Assembly (NCBI RefSeq): GCF_018861145.1
Contig: NZ_JAHKQT010000013.1
Location: 62,001-126,000 of the forward strand
Direction of reading: 5' to 3'
Source of the DNA: Poseidonibacter lekithochrous
GTDB taxonomy: Bacteria > Campylobacterota > Campylobacteria > Campylobacterales > Arcobacteraceae
DNA length: 64,000 bases
How positions within the stretch are numbered: position 1 is the first letter of the stretch; every line of letters begins with the position of its first letter. The translations under genes were made by a program, and so were the position numbers. The notes beneath the pieces were generated by a model. The model saw only the letters and a program-made list of their open reading frames with translations. It was not told the origin of the DNA and did not search any database. Below are positions 42,463 through 52,007 of this stretch, one piece after another.

Positions 42463-43755
42463 ATGAGCTACCTAGTAATTAGTTTTTCTCATAAAAATAC
42501 AGATATTGAAATGAGAGAAAAATTAGCTTTTGGATCAGATGAAGATAAAGATAGGTTTATAAGAGCAATATTATCAAATAATGTTACAAATGAAGCAGTT
42601 TTATTATCAACTTGTAATAGAGTTGAAATTATAACAAGATCTGTAAATATTAAAACTGGTGCAAAACTTATCTTGGAAGAATTAGCTAAGTATTCTAGTG
42701 TTGATTTTGATCTTTTATATAAAAGAGCAGATATATATGATAATGATAGTGCTGTTCATCATATATTTTCTGTTGCATCTGCACTTGATTCACTGGTAAT
42801 TGGGGAAACTCAAATTGTAGGTCAATTAAAAGATTCTTTTAGATTTTCACAATCAAAAGGGCACTGTGCTCAAAAAATTACAAGATTAATGCACTTTGCT
42901 TTTAAATGTGCAGCAACAGTTAGAAATGCAACATCATTGGGTACTGGTTCTGTATCTGTAGCTTCTACTGCAGTTGCAAAAGCAAAAGATATTATTAAAG
43001 ATCCTTCTGGAATAAAAGCACTTGTAATTGGTGCAGGTGAAATGAGTGAATTAACAATTAAGCATTTGTTATCTTCAGGTTTTGATGTAATTTTAACAAG
43101 TAGAGATATTAAAAAAGCACAAAACTTAGCTAATACATTTGAGCAAAATATTGATGTTGCTCCATATGAAAATTTAACTTCATTATTAGGACAAATTCCA
43201 ATAATGATTACAGCAACATCAGCACCTTATCCAATTATAACAGCAGAGAATACACCGGATGCTAATTTTAATAGATACTGGTTTGATATTGCAGTTCCAA
43301 GAGATATTGATGATATAGATAGAGCAGGTTTAAATATTTATTCTGTTGATGATTTACAAGATATTGTAGATAAAAATATGAGTTTACGAGCTGAACAAGC
43401 AAAAACTGCATATGGAATTGTAAGTAAAATGTCTTTAGAATTTTATGATTGGTTAAAATCATTAGATATAGAACCAGTAGTTAAAAATCTTTATACAAAA
43501 GCTGATTTAGTAATAGATAAAAAAGTGCAACATGCAATAAAAAAAGGTTTTATAAAACAAGAAGACCAAGAAAATATTAGAAAACTTTGTCAAACAATTA
43601 TAACTGAGTATTTACATGCACCTTCAAAAAAACTAAAAAATATTTCTAAAAATATGGAATGTGATATTGTTATCGCAACAATACAAAATATGTTTTCTCC
43701 AAATATGGAAGAAGACAGTGATCAATTTAAATGTGAACATTTATCAAAAAAATAA
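42463..43755 (+). CDS. hemA: glutamyl-tRNA reductase
   Basis: First enzyme of haem synthesis from glutamyl-tRNA, needed for the c-type cytochromes of the window. 430 residues. Catalytic C51 in LLSTCNRVEI; GETQIVGQLK and the NADPH fold VIGAGEMSELT are clear. Its ATG follows the ispB stop directly; proS follows after 16 bp. Confidence 0.95.
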   Translation: MSYLVISFSHKNTDIEMREKLAFGSDEDKDRFIRAILSNNVTNEAVLLSTCNRVEIITRSVNIKTGAKLILEELAKYSSVDFDLLYKRADIYDNDSAVHHIFSVASALDSLVIGETQIVGQLKDSFRFSQSKGHCAQKITRLMHFAFKCAATVRNATSLGTGSVSVASTAVAKAKDIIKDPSGIKALVIGAGEMSELTIKHLLSSGFDVILTSRDIKKAQNLANTFEQNIDVAPYENLTSLLGQIPIMITATSAPYPIITAENTPDANFNRYWFDIAVPRDIDDIDRAGLNIYSVDDLQDIVDKNMSLRAEQAKTAYGIVSKMSLEFYDWLKSLDIEPVVKNLYTKADLVIDKKVQHAIKKGFIKQEDQENIRKLCQTIITEYLHAPSKKLKNISKNMECDIVIATIQNMFSPNMEEDSDQFKCEHLSKK

Positions 43756-43771
43756 GATAGGAAAATAATTA

Positions 43772-45493
43772 ATGAAATTTACTAATATGTTTATGCCAAC
43801 TACTAAAGAAACTCCAAGTGATGCAACTTTACCATCACATCAATTTTTAGTAAGAGGTGGTTTTATATCTCAATCAGGATCTGGTCTTTATGATTTTTTG
43901 CCTTTAGGAAAAATTGTATTAGATAAAATTAGAGCTATTGTAAAAGAAGAAATGGATAATGCAGGAGCAAATGAAATGTTATGTTCTTTTGTAACTCCAC
44001 AATCTTTCTGGGATGAATCTGGAAGATCATCTACAATGGGAAATGAGCTATTAAGATTTAAAGATAGAAAAAATGCTGAATATGTTTTAAGTCCAACAAA
44101 TGAAGAATCAGTTGTTAATATGGTTAAAAATCGTATTACTTCATATAAAAATTTACCTGTAAATCTTTATCATATCAACTTAAAATTTAGAGATGAAGCT
44201 AGACCTAGATTTGGTTTAATGAGAGGACGAGAGTTTTTAATGAAAGATGCTTATTCTTTTCATTCATCTCAAGAAGATTTAGTAAGAGAATTTAATTTAA
44301 TGGAAGAAACTTATAAAAAAGTTTATGAAAGATTAGGTTTAGAATTTAGAGTTGTTGAAGCAGATTCAGGTGCAATTGGTGGAAGTGGTTCTAAAGAATT
44401 TCATGTATTAGCAAATTCAGGAGAAGATACTATTGTTATATGTCCTGATTGTGAATATGGTGCTAATATTGAAGCTGCAGTTAGAAAAAAAAGACATTTT
44501 GATGCATGGTTTGAGAATACAGATACTCTTGCTTCAATGGAAAAAGTTTTAACAAAAGATTTAAAAACAATTGAAGATGTATCAAACTTTTTAAGTATTT
44601 CAAAAGCACAAAATATAAAAGCTGTTATGAAAAAAGCTATTTATGAAGAAGATACAGAAGCTGTTATTTTCTTTGTACGTGGTGACGATGAATTAGAAGA
44701 AACAAAAGCGTGTAATGCTGTTGATGCTTTAGAATTAGTTGATATAACTGAAGAAGAATTAATTGAAGTTGGATTAACTCCTGGATATTGTGGACCATTT
44801 AATTTACCAAAAGATACAAAGTTTATAATAGATAATGAATTAAAAAATGAAGTTGGATTAGCTTGTGGAGCGAATGAAGAACATTATCACTTTGTTAATA
44901 CTGATTTATCTTTATTAAAAGATGCAGTATATAAAGATTTAATCATTGTTCAAGAAGGCGATATTTGTGCTTGTTGTGGTGGAAAATTAGAATATACAAA
45001 AGGAATAGAAGCAGGGCATATTTTTCAATTAGGAACAAAATACTCTGAAGCTATGGATGCAAAATTTTTAGATGAAAATGGAAAAAGTCAAGCTTTTATT
45101 ATGGGATGTTATGGAATTGGAATATCTAGATTAGTAGCTGCTGTAATTGAACAAAATCATGATGAAAAAGGTTGTATCTGGACTAAATCTACAGCTCCAT
45201 TTATGGTAGATGTTATTGTATCAAATGCAAAAAAAGAAGATGAATTAAATGCTGGTTTAGAAATTTATGAAGCTTTAAAAGAAAAAGGAATTTCTACGAT
45301 TATTGATGATAGAACTAAAGAAAGATTTGGTTTTAAAATGGGTGATTTTGAATTAATAGGATTCCCTTATGCCGTTGTTGTTGGTAAAAAACTACAAGAT
45401 GGTTTAGTTGAAATTGTTGATAGAAGAAATACATCAGAAAAAATTGAAGTATCTATTGACGAAGTTGCAATAAAATTACAAGAATTAATATAA
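43772..45493 (+). CDS. proS: prolyl-tRNA synthetase
   Basis: Class II synthetase of 573 residues in the bacterial long form with an editing insertion between motifs 2 and 3. Motif 2 is [20 protein letters not shown] and motif 3 lies in [15 protein letters not shown]. The anticodon domain is at the C-terminus ([19 protein letters not shown]). Same order as in other Campylobacterota after hemA. Confidence 0.95.
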   Translation: MKFTNMFMPTTKETPSDATLPSHQFLVRGGFISQSGSGLYDFLPLGKIVLDKIRAIVKEEMDNAGANEMLCSFVTPQSFWDESGRSSTMGNELLRFKDRKNAEYVLSPTNEESVVNMVKNRITSYKNLPVNLYHINLKFRDEARPRFGLMRGREFLMKDAYSFHSSQEDLVREFNLMEETYKKVYERLGLEFRVVEADSGAIGGSGSKEFHVLANSGEDTIVICPDCEYGANIEAAVRKKRHFDAWFENTDTLASMEKVLTKDLKTIEDVSNFLSISKAQNIKAVMKKAIYEEDTEAVIFFVRGDDELEETKACNAVDALELVDITEEELIEVGLTPGYCGPFNLPKDTKFIIDNELKNEVGLACGANEEHYHFVNTDLSLLKDAVYKDLIIVQEGDICACCGGKLEYTKGIEAGHIFQLGTKYSEAMDAKFLDENGKSQAFIMGCYGIGISRLVAAVIEQNHDEKGCIWTKSTAPFMVDVIVSNAKKEDELNAGLEIYEALKEKGISTIIDDRTKERFGFKMGDFELIGFPYAVVVGKKLQDGLVEIVDRRNTSEKIEVSIDEVAIKLQELI

Positions 45494-45515
45494 AAATAAA
45501 AGAGACAAAAATTAA

Positions 45516-46343
45516 ATGAACGAATATTTAAGCGAAGAAAAAATACAAAATATAACAGAAATGCTAATGCCATATCTTATAAATTTAGGTATAGCAATAG
45601 CTATTTTTATAATAGGTAAATGGTTAGCAAGAAGAATTACAAATATCGTAGTATCAATTTTAAAAAGAATCAAAGGAATTGATGTAACACTTGTAAAGTT
45701 TATTGAAAATATAATTTATTATATTTTAATGATGGTTGTTATTTTAACAGCTCTTTCAAAACTTGGAGTTGAAACAACATCATTCTTTGCAATCTTAGGA
45801 GCTGCTGGTTTAGCAATTGGTTTAGCATTAAAAGATTCACTAGGTAACTTTGCTTCAGGTGTTATGTTAATATTATTTAAACCTTTTAGAGTTGGAGATT
45901 TTGTTACAGTTGCGGGAGTTTCTGGAACTGTAAATGAAATATCAATTTTCTCTTCAATCTTAACAACAGGTGATAATCAAAGAATGATTGTACCTAATGG
46001 TGCAATTATTGCAGGAACAATTGTAAACGTAAATGCAAATCCTACTAGAAGAGTGGATTTAGTTGTTGGAATTGGTTATGACGATGATATTAAAAAAGCA
46101 AAAGATGTTTTAACAAATATCTTAGAATCAAATGATAAAATTCTTCAAGAAAAAGGATTAACAGTTGCTGTTTCAGAATTAGCTGATTCCTCTGTTAATT
46201 TTGTTGTTCGTGCTTGGGTTAATACGCCTGATTATTGGGCTGTAAAATTTGCTTTAACTGAACAAGTTAAATTAAGATTTGATCAAGAAGGTATTTCAAT
46301 TCCTTATCCACAACAAGATGTTCATCACCACAATCAAGCCTAA
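45516..46343 (+). CDS. mscS: small-conductance mechanosensitive channel (MscS family)
   Basis: Membrane protein of 275 residues with three N-terminal helices (about 18-37, 60-82, 85-115). The third is the Gly/Ala-rich pore helix AILGAAGLAIGLALKDSLGN. The beta domain follows with PFRVGDFVTVAG and the C-terminal PYPQQDVH. It releases solutes on hypo-osmotic shock. The next gene begins inside its last codons. Confidence 0.92.
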   Translation: MNEYLSEEKIQNITEMLMPYLINLGIAIAIFIIGKWLARRITNIVVSILKRIKGIDVTLVKFIENIIYYILMMVVILTALSKLGVETTSFFAILGAAGLAIGLALKDSLGNFASGVMLILFKPFRVGDFVTVAGVSGTVNEISIFSSILTTGDNQRMIVPNGAIIAGTIVNVNANPTRRVDLVVGIGYDDDIKKAKDVLTNILESNDKILQEKGLTVAVSELADSSVNFVVRAWVNTPDYWAVKFALTEQVKLRFDQEGISIPYPQQDVHHHNQA

Positions 46344-47718
46344 TATTCCTTTAATATTAGAAGAGATTGTTTTAAGCTTACAAAAAATAGGAGCTACTCC
46401 TATTTTAGTAGGTGGCTGTGTTCGTGATGCATTACTTCAAATTCCTTGTAAAGATTATGATGTTGAAATCTTTGGAATTGATTCTTTAGAAACTATTTTA
46501 AAATCCCTTGAAAAATATGGCAGTGTTAAACTTGTAGGTAAATCCTTTGGAGTTCTTACTTTAAAAGTAGATATTTATGATTTTGATTTTGCACTTGCAC
46601 GAACTGAGAAAAAAACTGGATTAAGTCATCAAGATTTTGAAGTTACAACAAATGGCAGTTTAAGCTACAAAGAAGCAGCTATAAGAAGAGATTTTACTAT
46701 TAACTCAATAGGATATGATTTTTTAAAAGAAGAGTTTCTAGACCCATTTAATGGAATAGAAGACTTGAAAAACAAAAAAATAAGACATATAAATGATGAT
46801 ACTTTTATTGAAGATCCATTAAGAGTTTATCGAGCAATACAATTTGCTTCAAGATTTGAATTTAATATTGATAATAAAACAAAAAAACTTTGCAAACAAA
46901 TGGTTTTAAATGATAATTTATCTCATCTTGCAAAAGAAAGAGTTTATGAAGAGTTTAAAAAACTATTTTTAAAATCATCTAAACCTTCAATTGGTTTTGA
47001 ACTTTTAAAAGAGTTAGAAGTCCTTAATTATTTCCCAGAACTTAAAGCTTTAATAAATTGTGAGCAAGAAAAAGAATATCATCCCGAGGGTGACGTTTGG
47101 ATTCATACCTTAATGACTTTAGATGAAATGGCAAAGATTATAAAGGATGAAAATATTCAAGATGAATATCGAATTCTTTATCTTTTTTATGCAATTTTAT
47201 GCCATGACTTGGGAAAACCATATTGTACAGAATTTATAAATGGGAAAATAACTTCATACAAACATGAAAGTTTAGGAATAGAACCAACTATATCTTTTCT
47301 TTCAAAGATTACAAATGAAAGTAAATTTATTGAAAAAGTTATTCCACTTGTAAAAAATCATTTAGCACCTTTTCAATTATTTAAAGATAGCTCATCTTTA
47401 AAAGCTGTAAAAAGATTATCACTAAAATGTAATATTGAAGATTTATGTCTTGTTTGTTTAGCAGATTGTAAAGGTAGAACTATTCCAAATAAAGATATAT
47501 GTGATAAGGCAGTTTCCTGGCTTTTAAGTAAGGCTCGAGAATTAAATATCTCGTCAGATGGACTTAAATCATTTGTTCAAGGTAGAGATTTAATAAGTTT
47601 AGGAATGAAACCTAGCAAAGAGTTTAAAGAAATATTAGAGTTTGCACTTGATTTACAAATAGATGAAAATTCAAGTAAAGAAGAGATTATCCAAAGGATT
47701 AAAGAAAAATATCTTTAA
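46318..47718 (+). CDS. cca: CCA-adding tRNA nucleotidyltransferase with HD domain
   Basis: Nucleotidyltransferase of about 466 residues. The catalytic GGCVRDALL with DYDVE is near residues 20-45, followed by AIRRDFTINSIGYD and the arm-binding DPLRVYRAIQFASRF. A C-terminal HD phosphohydrolase region is marked by CHDLGKP. I chose ATG 46318, overlapping mscS by 26 bp; an upstream ATG at 46279 in frame would add 13 residues. CC-adding or poly(A) activity instead of full CCA addition cannot be excluded. Confidence 0.85.
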   Translation: MFITTIKPNIPLILEEIVLSLQKIGATPILVGGCVRDALLQIPCKDYDVEIFGIDSLETILKSLEKYGSVKLVGKSFGVLTLKVDIYDFDFALARTEKKTGLSHQDFEVTTNGSLSYKEAAIRRDFTINSIGYDFLKEEFLDPFNGIEDLKNKKIRHINDDTFIEDPLRVYRAIQFASRFEFNIDNKTKKLCKQMVLNDNLSHLAKERVYEEFKKLFLKSSKPSIGFELLKELEVLNYFPELKALINCEQEKEYHPEGDVWIHTLMTLDEMAKIIKDENIQDEYRILYLFYAILCHDLGKPYCTEFINGKITSYKHESLGIEPTISFLSKITNESKFIEKVIPLVKNHLAPFQLFKDSSSLKAVKRLSLKCNIEDLCLVCLADCKGRTIPNKDICDKAVSWLLSKARELNISSDGLKSFVQGRDLISLGMKPSKEFKEILEFALDLQIDENSSKEEIIQRIKEKYL

Positions 47719-48951
47719 TCAAGGTCTAAATATAAAGTTAGGACTTCCATTTACTACATGAAAAATAGTTACTCCATATTTTTTTGAATAATATCTTAAT
47801 AATAGTTTTTGTAATGTTGGCTCAATAGATGGAGTAAACCAAGCGTTATTTGATGTTACTATCATATATTTTACATCACCTAAATTTTCAAAAATTTTAT
47901 CTGTTGTTGCTTCATAACAAATAGCATTTCTAAATTTTTGACCTTTTATAATAAAGTCTGTAGGTGCTTTTGCTTTTGAATAATCTTGTGCTCCATCATA
48001 AAAAACATCATTAATTAAATCTACAAAAAACTTAGGAAGCGGTATTTCTTCTCCAAAAGGTACAAGAACTAATTTTTTTGCAATTTGAACATCACCGTTT
48101 GAAATATAATAAGTTGCATTGTAAAATTGTTCATTTTCTAGGTATAAAGAACCTGTAATAATATCTATTTTATAAGACTTGTTTTTTAAAATTGAAAGTA
48201 ACTCTTCACTTTTATTTAAAATACTTGGAAAAGCAGTTTCTGGCAATATTACTAAATCTTTTTCATTGTAAATTGCTTTATCTATGTATTCAAAGTTTTT
48301 CTTAAATATAGTAGATTGGTAATCTTTTTGCCATTTTAAATTTTGTTTAATATTTAATTGTGGCATTTCAATTTTTGAATTTGGATTATCAATATATATA
48401 CCTGTGGGAAGGGAAAAAGCAAAAAGTAATGGAATAATTGAAAGAATTTTCATTCTTTTTAATTTTGTCATTATAAATAAAGATAGTAAAATCAATGCAA
48501 AATCTACTTTTGATGTACCTAAATATGAATCAAGAAAAAGCAATTCAAATTTCATCCAATTAAAACCAAAAGGTGCAATAAAGGTAAAAGCAAAAATAGC
48601 TAATAATCTAAAATATATTTTATCATATAAGGAAAAAAGTAAAAAGATTAATCCAAAAGCAAGTCCAATAACTATTAGTAAAATAGGTGTTAAATATACT
48701 AAATCATAATATTTTAAACTAACTGCCATCCAATAACACCAAAGAATACCTGTGGCAAATCCTGCAAAAAACATTGCTTTTCTTGGAATTGTAATTAAAT
48801 AATAAAGACCTAACAGTCCTAAAATAGTGTTAATGAATCGATATTCAATATTAAAATAGCTTAAGTATATGAAAGCACTTAATAAAATAGCTGTAATCAA
48901 GCCCTTTATTATCAAATTTTTGTTAAAATTATCGCGTTTTACTAAAAACAA
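47719..48951 (-). CDS. lnt: apolipoprotein N-acyltransferase
   Basis: Inner-membrane enzyme that adds the third acyl chain to lipoproteins. 410 residues, shorter than Escherichia coli Lnt. About seven hydrophobic helices come first, then a nitrilase domain: the catalytic Glu is in LPETAFPS, the Lys in LVPFGEEIPLPKF surroundings, and the Cys in NAICYEATT. It ends immediately beside the tRNA nucleotidyltransferase stop and is divergent from yajC, as in Campylobacter. LptE in this window is a predicted substrate. Confidence 0.85.
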   Translation of the reverse strand: MFLVKRDNFNKNLIIKGLITAILLSAFIYLSYFNIEYRFINTILGLLGLYYLITIPRKAMFFAGFATGILWCYWMAVSLKYYDLVYLTPILLIVIGLAFGLIFLLFSLYDKIYFRLLAIFAFTFIAPFGFNWMKFELLFLDSYLGTSKVDFALILLSLFIMTKLKRMKILSIIPLLFAFSLPTGIYIDNPNSKIEMPQLNIKQNLKWQKDYQSTIFKKNFEYIDKAIYNEKDLVILPETAFPSILNKSEELLSILKNKSYKIDIITGSLYLENEQFYNATYYISNGDVQIAKKLVLVPFGEEIPLPKFFVDLINDVFYDGAQDYSKAKAPTDFIIKGQKFRNAICYEATTDKIFENLGDVKYMIVTSNNAWFTPSIEPTLQKLLLRYYSKKYGVTIFHVVNGSPNFIFRP

Positions 48952-48979
48952 AATAAACTACTTATAAAAAGGAAATTTA

Positions 48980-49255
48980 ATGGATAGTTCAAGTACTGAT
49001 TTATTAAGCTCATTATTACCTCTTGTTGCATTATTTGCAATATTTTACTTCTTAATTATTAGACCACAACAAAAACAAGCGAAAGCTCATAAAGAAATGG
49101 TTGCTAATTTAAAAAAAGGTGATAAAATTGTAACAAATGGAGGCTTAATCGTAGAAGTTTCTAATGTAGGAGATGAAAGTCTTACTGTTAAAAATAGTGA
49201 TGGAACAGAAATGAAACTTGTTAAAGAGTTTGTTTCAAAACTTTTAGAAGACTAA
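48980..49255 (+). CDS. yajC: preprotein translocase subunit YajC
   Basis: Small SecDF-associated protein of 91 residues with one helix at about 11-28 (LLPLVALFAIFYFLIIRPQQ) followed by KQAKAHKEMVANLKKGDKIV and a small beta domain. AAAGGAAAT precedes the ATG. A stem-loop separates it from secD. Confidence 0.93.
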   Translation: MDSSSTDLLSSLLPLVALFAIFYFLIIRPQQKQAKAHKEMVANLKKGDKIVTNGGLIVEVSNVGDESLTVKNSDGTEMKLVKEFVSKLLED

Positions 49256-49266
49256 TTTTACTATTT

Positions 49267-49293
49267 AAAACATGTAATTATTTTACATGTTTT
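49267..49293 (+). terminator. stem-loop between yajC and secD
   Basis: Perfect 11-bp stem AAAACATGTAA (49267-49277) with TTACATGTTTT (49283-49293), loop TTATT. It ends in only four T residues within the stem, so it may attenuate rather than terminate. The ATG at 49287 lies in its right arm. Confidence 0.55.
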
Positions 49294-49331
49294 ACCCTTC
49301 AAAATACAAAAACCTTACTAAGGACTCAAGA

Positions 49332-50897
49332 TTGAAAATCTTTAATTATAGACTTGTTATCTTTGCATTAAGTATAATTTTTGGTGTTGTTTTTGCAATT
49401 CCCTCACTTATGCAAACAGATAGTGGAAAAAAAATATCTCTAGGACTTGATTTACAAGGTGGGCTTCATATGCTACTTGGTGTAAATACTCATGAAGCAG
49501 TAACTGCTAAAATCAAAACAATCGCAACAACTGTAAAATATTACGCAGATGATGAAGACTTACTAATTGATGGATTATCGATTGATTCAGATAGTGTTGT
49601 TTTTACTGTTTTAGATAAAGATGAAATTCCTAAAATGGATAAGATGCTAGAGCAAATAAAAGGCTTAGATATTTCAAGAAATGATTTATCTTATACTTTA
49701 ATTTTAACAGAAGCAGATATTGAAAAAACAAAAGATTTAGCTGTATCTCAAGCTGTTGAAACTATTAGAAATAGACTGGATCAGTTTGGACTTTCAGAAC
49801 CAACTGTTATCAGACAAGGTGAAACAGCTATTGTTGTTCAATTACCTGGTATTAAAACACAAGCTGAGGAAAAAGCTGCAAGAGAACTTATCTCTAAGCC
49901 TGCAAACTTAGAGTTAATGGCAGTTGATGAAGAAAGGGCTGATCAAGTATATACTTTATCTAGATCTGCTGCTGCTGAATATGGAGATATAATATTAGAA
50001 GATACAAGAGATCCTAATATTAAATATCTTGTAAAAGAAATTCCTATTCTAAATGGTTCTCAAGTTGTAGATGCACAAGTTGCATTTGATCAAGGGAATC
50101 AACCTATTATTAATTTTACTCTAAATTCTACTGGAGCTCGAATCTTTGGAGAGTTTACAGGTAAAAGTGTTGGTAAGAGATTAGCAGTTGTATTAGATGG
50201 AAAAGTTTACTCAGCTCCAAATATTAGAGAAAGAATCGGTGGTGGTTCAGGTCAAATCTCTGGTGGTTTTACAACTTCTGAAGCTGGAAATGTTGCTATT
50301 GCTTTAAGATCAGGAGCACTTCCTGCAACTGTAAACTTACTTGAAAAAAGATCTGTTGGACCATCTTTAGGTGCTGATTCTATTAAAGCTTCAACAATTG
50401 CTTTAATTTCAGGTTTCCTAATAGTATTTGTATTTATGATAGTTTATTATAGACGTGCAGGTGTAATTGCAAATATTGCACTTATTACAAATATTTTCAT
50501 AATTATTTCAGTTATGGCAATGTTTGGAGCAACACTTACTTTACCTGGTATGGCAGGAATTGTATTAACAGTTGGTATGGCTGTAGATGCGAATGTTATT
50601 ATCAGTGAAAGAGTTAGAGAGTTACTTAAAGCAGGAGTATCTGTTCAAAAATCAATTGAAGATGGATATTCAAATGCTATGAGTGCTATTTTAGATGCGA
50701 ATATTACAACTTTATTAGTTGCTGTTATTCTTTATGCATATGGAACAGGAGCTATTAAAGGTTTCGCAATTACAATTTCTATTGGTATTTTAGCATCTAT
50801 GTTAACTGCTATTTTAGGTACTCACGGTATTTATGAAGCAATAGGTGGAAAAATAGCAAAAGATAAAGACTTAAAAAAATGGTTTGGAGTTAGCTAA
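49332..50897 (+). CDS. secD: protein translocase subunit SecD
   Basis: Inner-membrane partner of SecYEG that helps pull proteins across. Six transmembrane helices, the first at about 8-28 and five more in the C-terminal third, with a large periplasmic domain. Family text: LGLDLQGGLHMLLGV, and the proton-path aspartate region TVGMAVDANVIISERVRE. I prefer TTG 49332 (521 residues) because AAGGA lies eight bases upstream. The in-frame ATG 49287 sits inside the hairpin arm and has no ribosome site. Confidence 0.92.
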   Translation: MKIFNYRLVIFALSIIFGVVFAIPSLMQTDSGKKISLGLDLQGGLHMLLGVNTHEAVTAKIKTIATTVKYYADDEDLLIDGLSIDSDSVVFTVLDKDEIPKMDKMLEQIKGLDISRNDLSYTLILTEADIEKTKDLAVSQAVETIRNRLDQFGLSEPTVIRQGETAIVVQLPGIKTQAEEKAARELISKPANLELMAVDEERADQVYTLSRSAAAEYGDIILEDTRDPNIKYLVKEIPILNGSQVVDAQVAFDQGNQPIINFTLNSTGARIFGEFTGKSVGKRLAVVLDGKVYSAPNIRERIGGGSGQISGGFTTSEAGNVAIALRSGALPATVNLLEKRSVGPSLGADSIKASTIALISGFLIVFVFMIVYYRRAGVIANIALITNIFIIISVMAMFGATLTLPGMAGIVLTVGMAVDANVIISERVRELLKAGVSVQKSIEDGYSNAMSAILDANITTLLVAVILYAYGTGAIKGFAITISIGILASMLTAILGTHGIYEAIGGKIAKDKDLKKWFGVS

Positions 50898-51865
50898 TGG
50901 AAATTTTTAAATCAGATAAAATTTATAATTTTATGGGAAAAAGGTTGCCTTTTTTAGGTTTATCTTCTTTACTAGTTATTGCTTCAATTGTTTTATTATT
51001 TACAAAAGGTTTAAACTTCGGTATTGATTTTGCAGGAGGAACTATTGTTCAAGTTAAATATGAGCAAAAAGCTCCAATTGATAAGATTCGAGATACTCTA
51101 AAAAACACAAATTATTCAAATGCTTCTATTTCAGAATTTGGAAGCCCTGAAGAAGTTGTAATAAGAATTACAGGTTCATCTTCTAGTATTACAAATGATA
51201 TTGGTGATGAAATGCATGTTTTATTAAAAACTACAGGTGATTTTGAAATTAGAAGAGTGGATATAGTTGGTCCTAAAGTTGGTGGTGAGTTAAGAGAAAA
51301 AGGTATTATGGCTTTATCTTTATCTTTGATTATTATTCTAGCTTATGTATCATATAGATTTGAGTGGAGATTTGCCATTGCATCTATTCTTGCTTTAGCT
51401 CATGATATTATAATTGCTATGGGAGCAATTAGTCTATTTAGTATAGAAGTTAATCTTGATATCTTAGCTGCTATTCTTACTATTTTAGGATACTCTTTAA
51501 ATGATACAATTATTGTATTTGATAGGGTTAGAGAAGGTGTTCAAACATCAAAAGAATCCATTTTAGAAAAAATTGTAAATGAATCAATAAGTAGAACATT
51601 ATCAAGAACTACTCTTACTTCATTAACAACATTCTTTGTTGTATCTACACTGTTCTTCTTTGGTGGAGAGATTATTCATGGATTTGCATTTACAATGCTT
51701 GTAGGTGTTATTGTAGGTACTTATTCATCAATTTTTATTGCTGCAGCTTTCTTAGTAGAACTAAAATTCTCAATATCAGATTTTAGGTCTAAAGAAGCAG
51801 ATAAAATAAAAAGACAAAAAGAAAAAGACAAATTAAGAGCAATGTACGAACAAGGTACAATGTAG
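50897..51865 (+). CDS. secF: protein translocase subunit SecF
   Basis: Partner of SecD, 322 residues with six helices. Family text: GLNFGIDFAGGTIVQVKY in the N-terminal part and GYSLNDTIIVFDRVRE in helix 4. Its ATG overlaps the secD stop by one base. A GC-rich terminator follows. Confidence 0.95.
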   Translation: MEIFKSDKIYNFMGKRLPFLGLSSLLVIASIVLLFTKGLNFGIDFAGGTIVQVKYEQKAPIDKIRDTLKNTNYSNASISEFGSPEEVVIRITGSSSSITNDIGDEMHVLLKTTGDFEIRRVDIVGPKVGGELREKGIMALSLSLIIILAYVSYRFEWRFAIASILALAHDIIIAMGAISLFSIEVNLDILAAILTILGYSLNDTIIVFDRVREGVQTSKESILEKIVNESISRTLSRTTLTSLTTFFVVSTLFFFGGEIIHGFAFTMLVGVIVGTYSSIFIAAAFLVELKFSISDFRSKEADKIKRQKEKDKLRAMYEQGTM

Positions 51866-51886
51866 TAATATTTTATTAAAAAATAT

Positions 51887-51920
51887 AAAAGGGGAAGAGC
51901 TTTTGTTCTTCCCCTTTTTT
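51887..51920 (+). terminator. strong terminator after secF
   Basis: AAAAGGGGAAGAGC arm (51887-51900) pairs with GTTCTTCCCCTTTT (51905-51918), loop TTTT, followed by more T. It ends the yajC-secD-secF unit before the pentapeptide gene. Confidence 0.9.
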
Positions 51921-52007
51921 ATGTTTAAAATTATATGTAGAAGCAAATGTAATGAATATATAGATAAAATAAAGTTAGTTATTAAAATATATATTAAAAG
52001 AAGTAAT

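Noticed and set aside
51903-52007. Upstream start for the pentapeptide membrane protein at 51903
   Set aside because: The codons lie inside the secF terminator stem and T run; ATG 52008 has AAAAGAAG before it.
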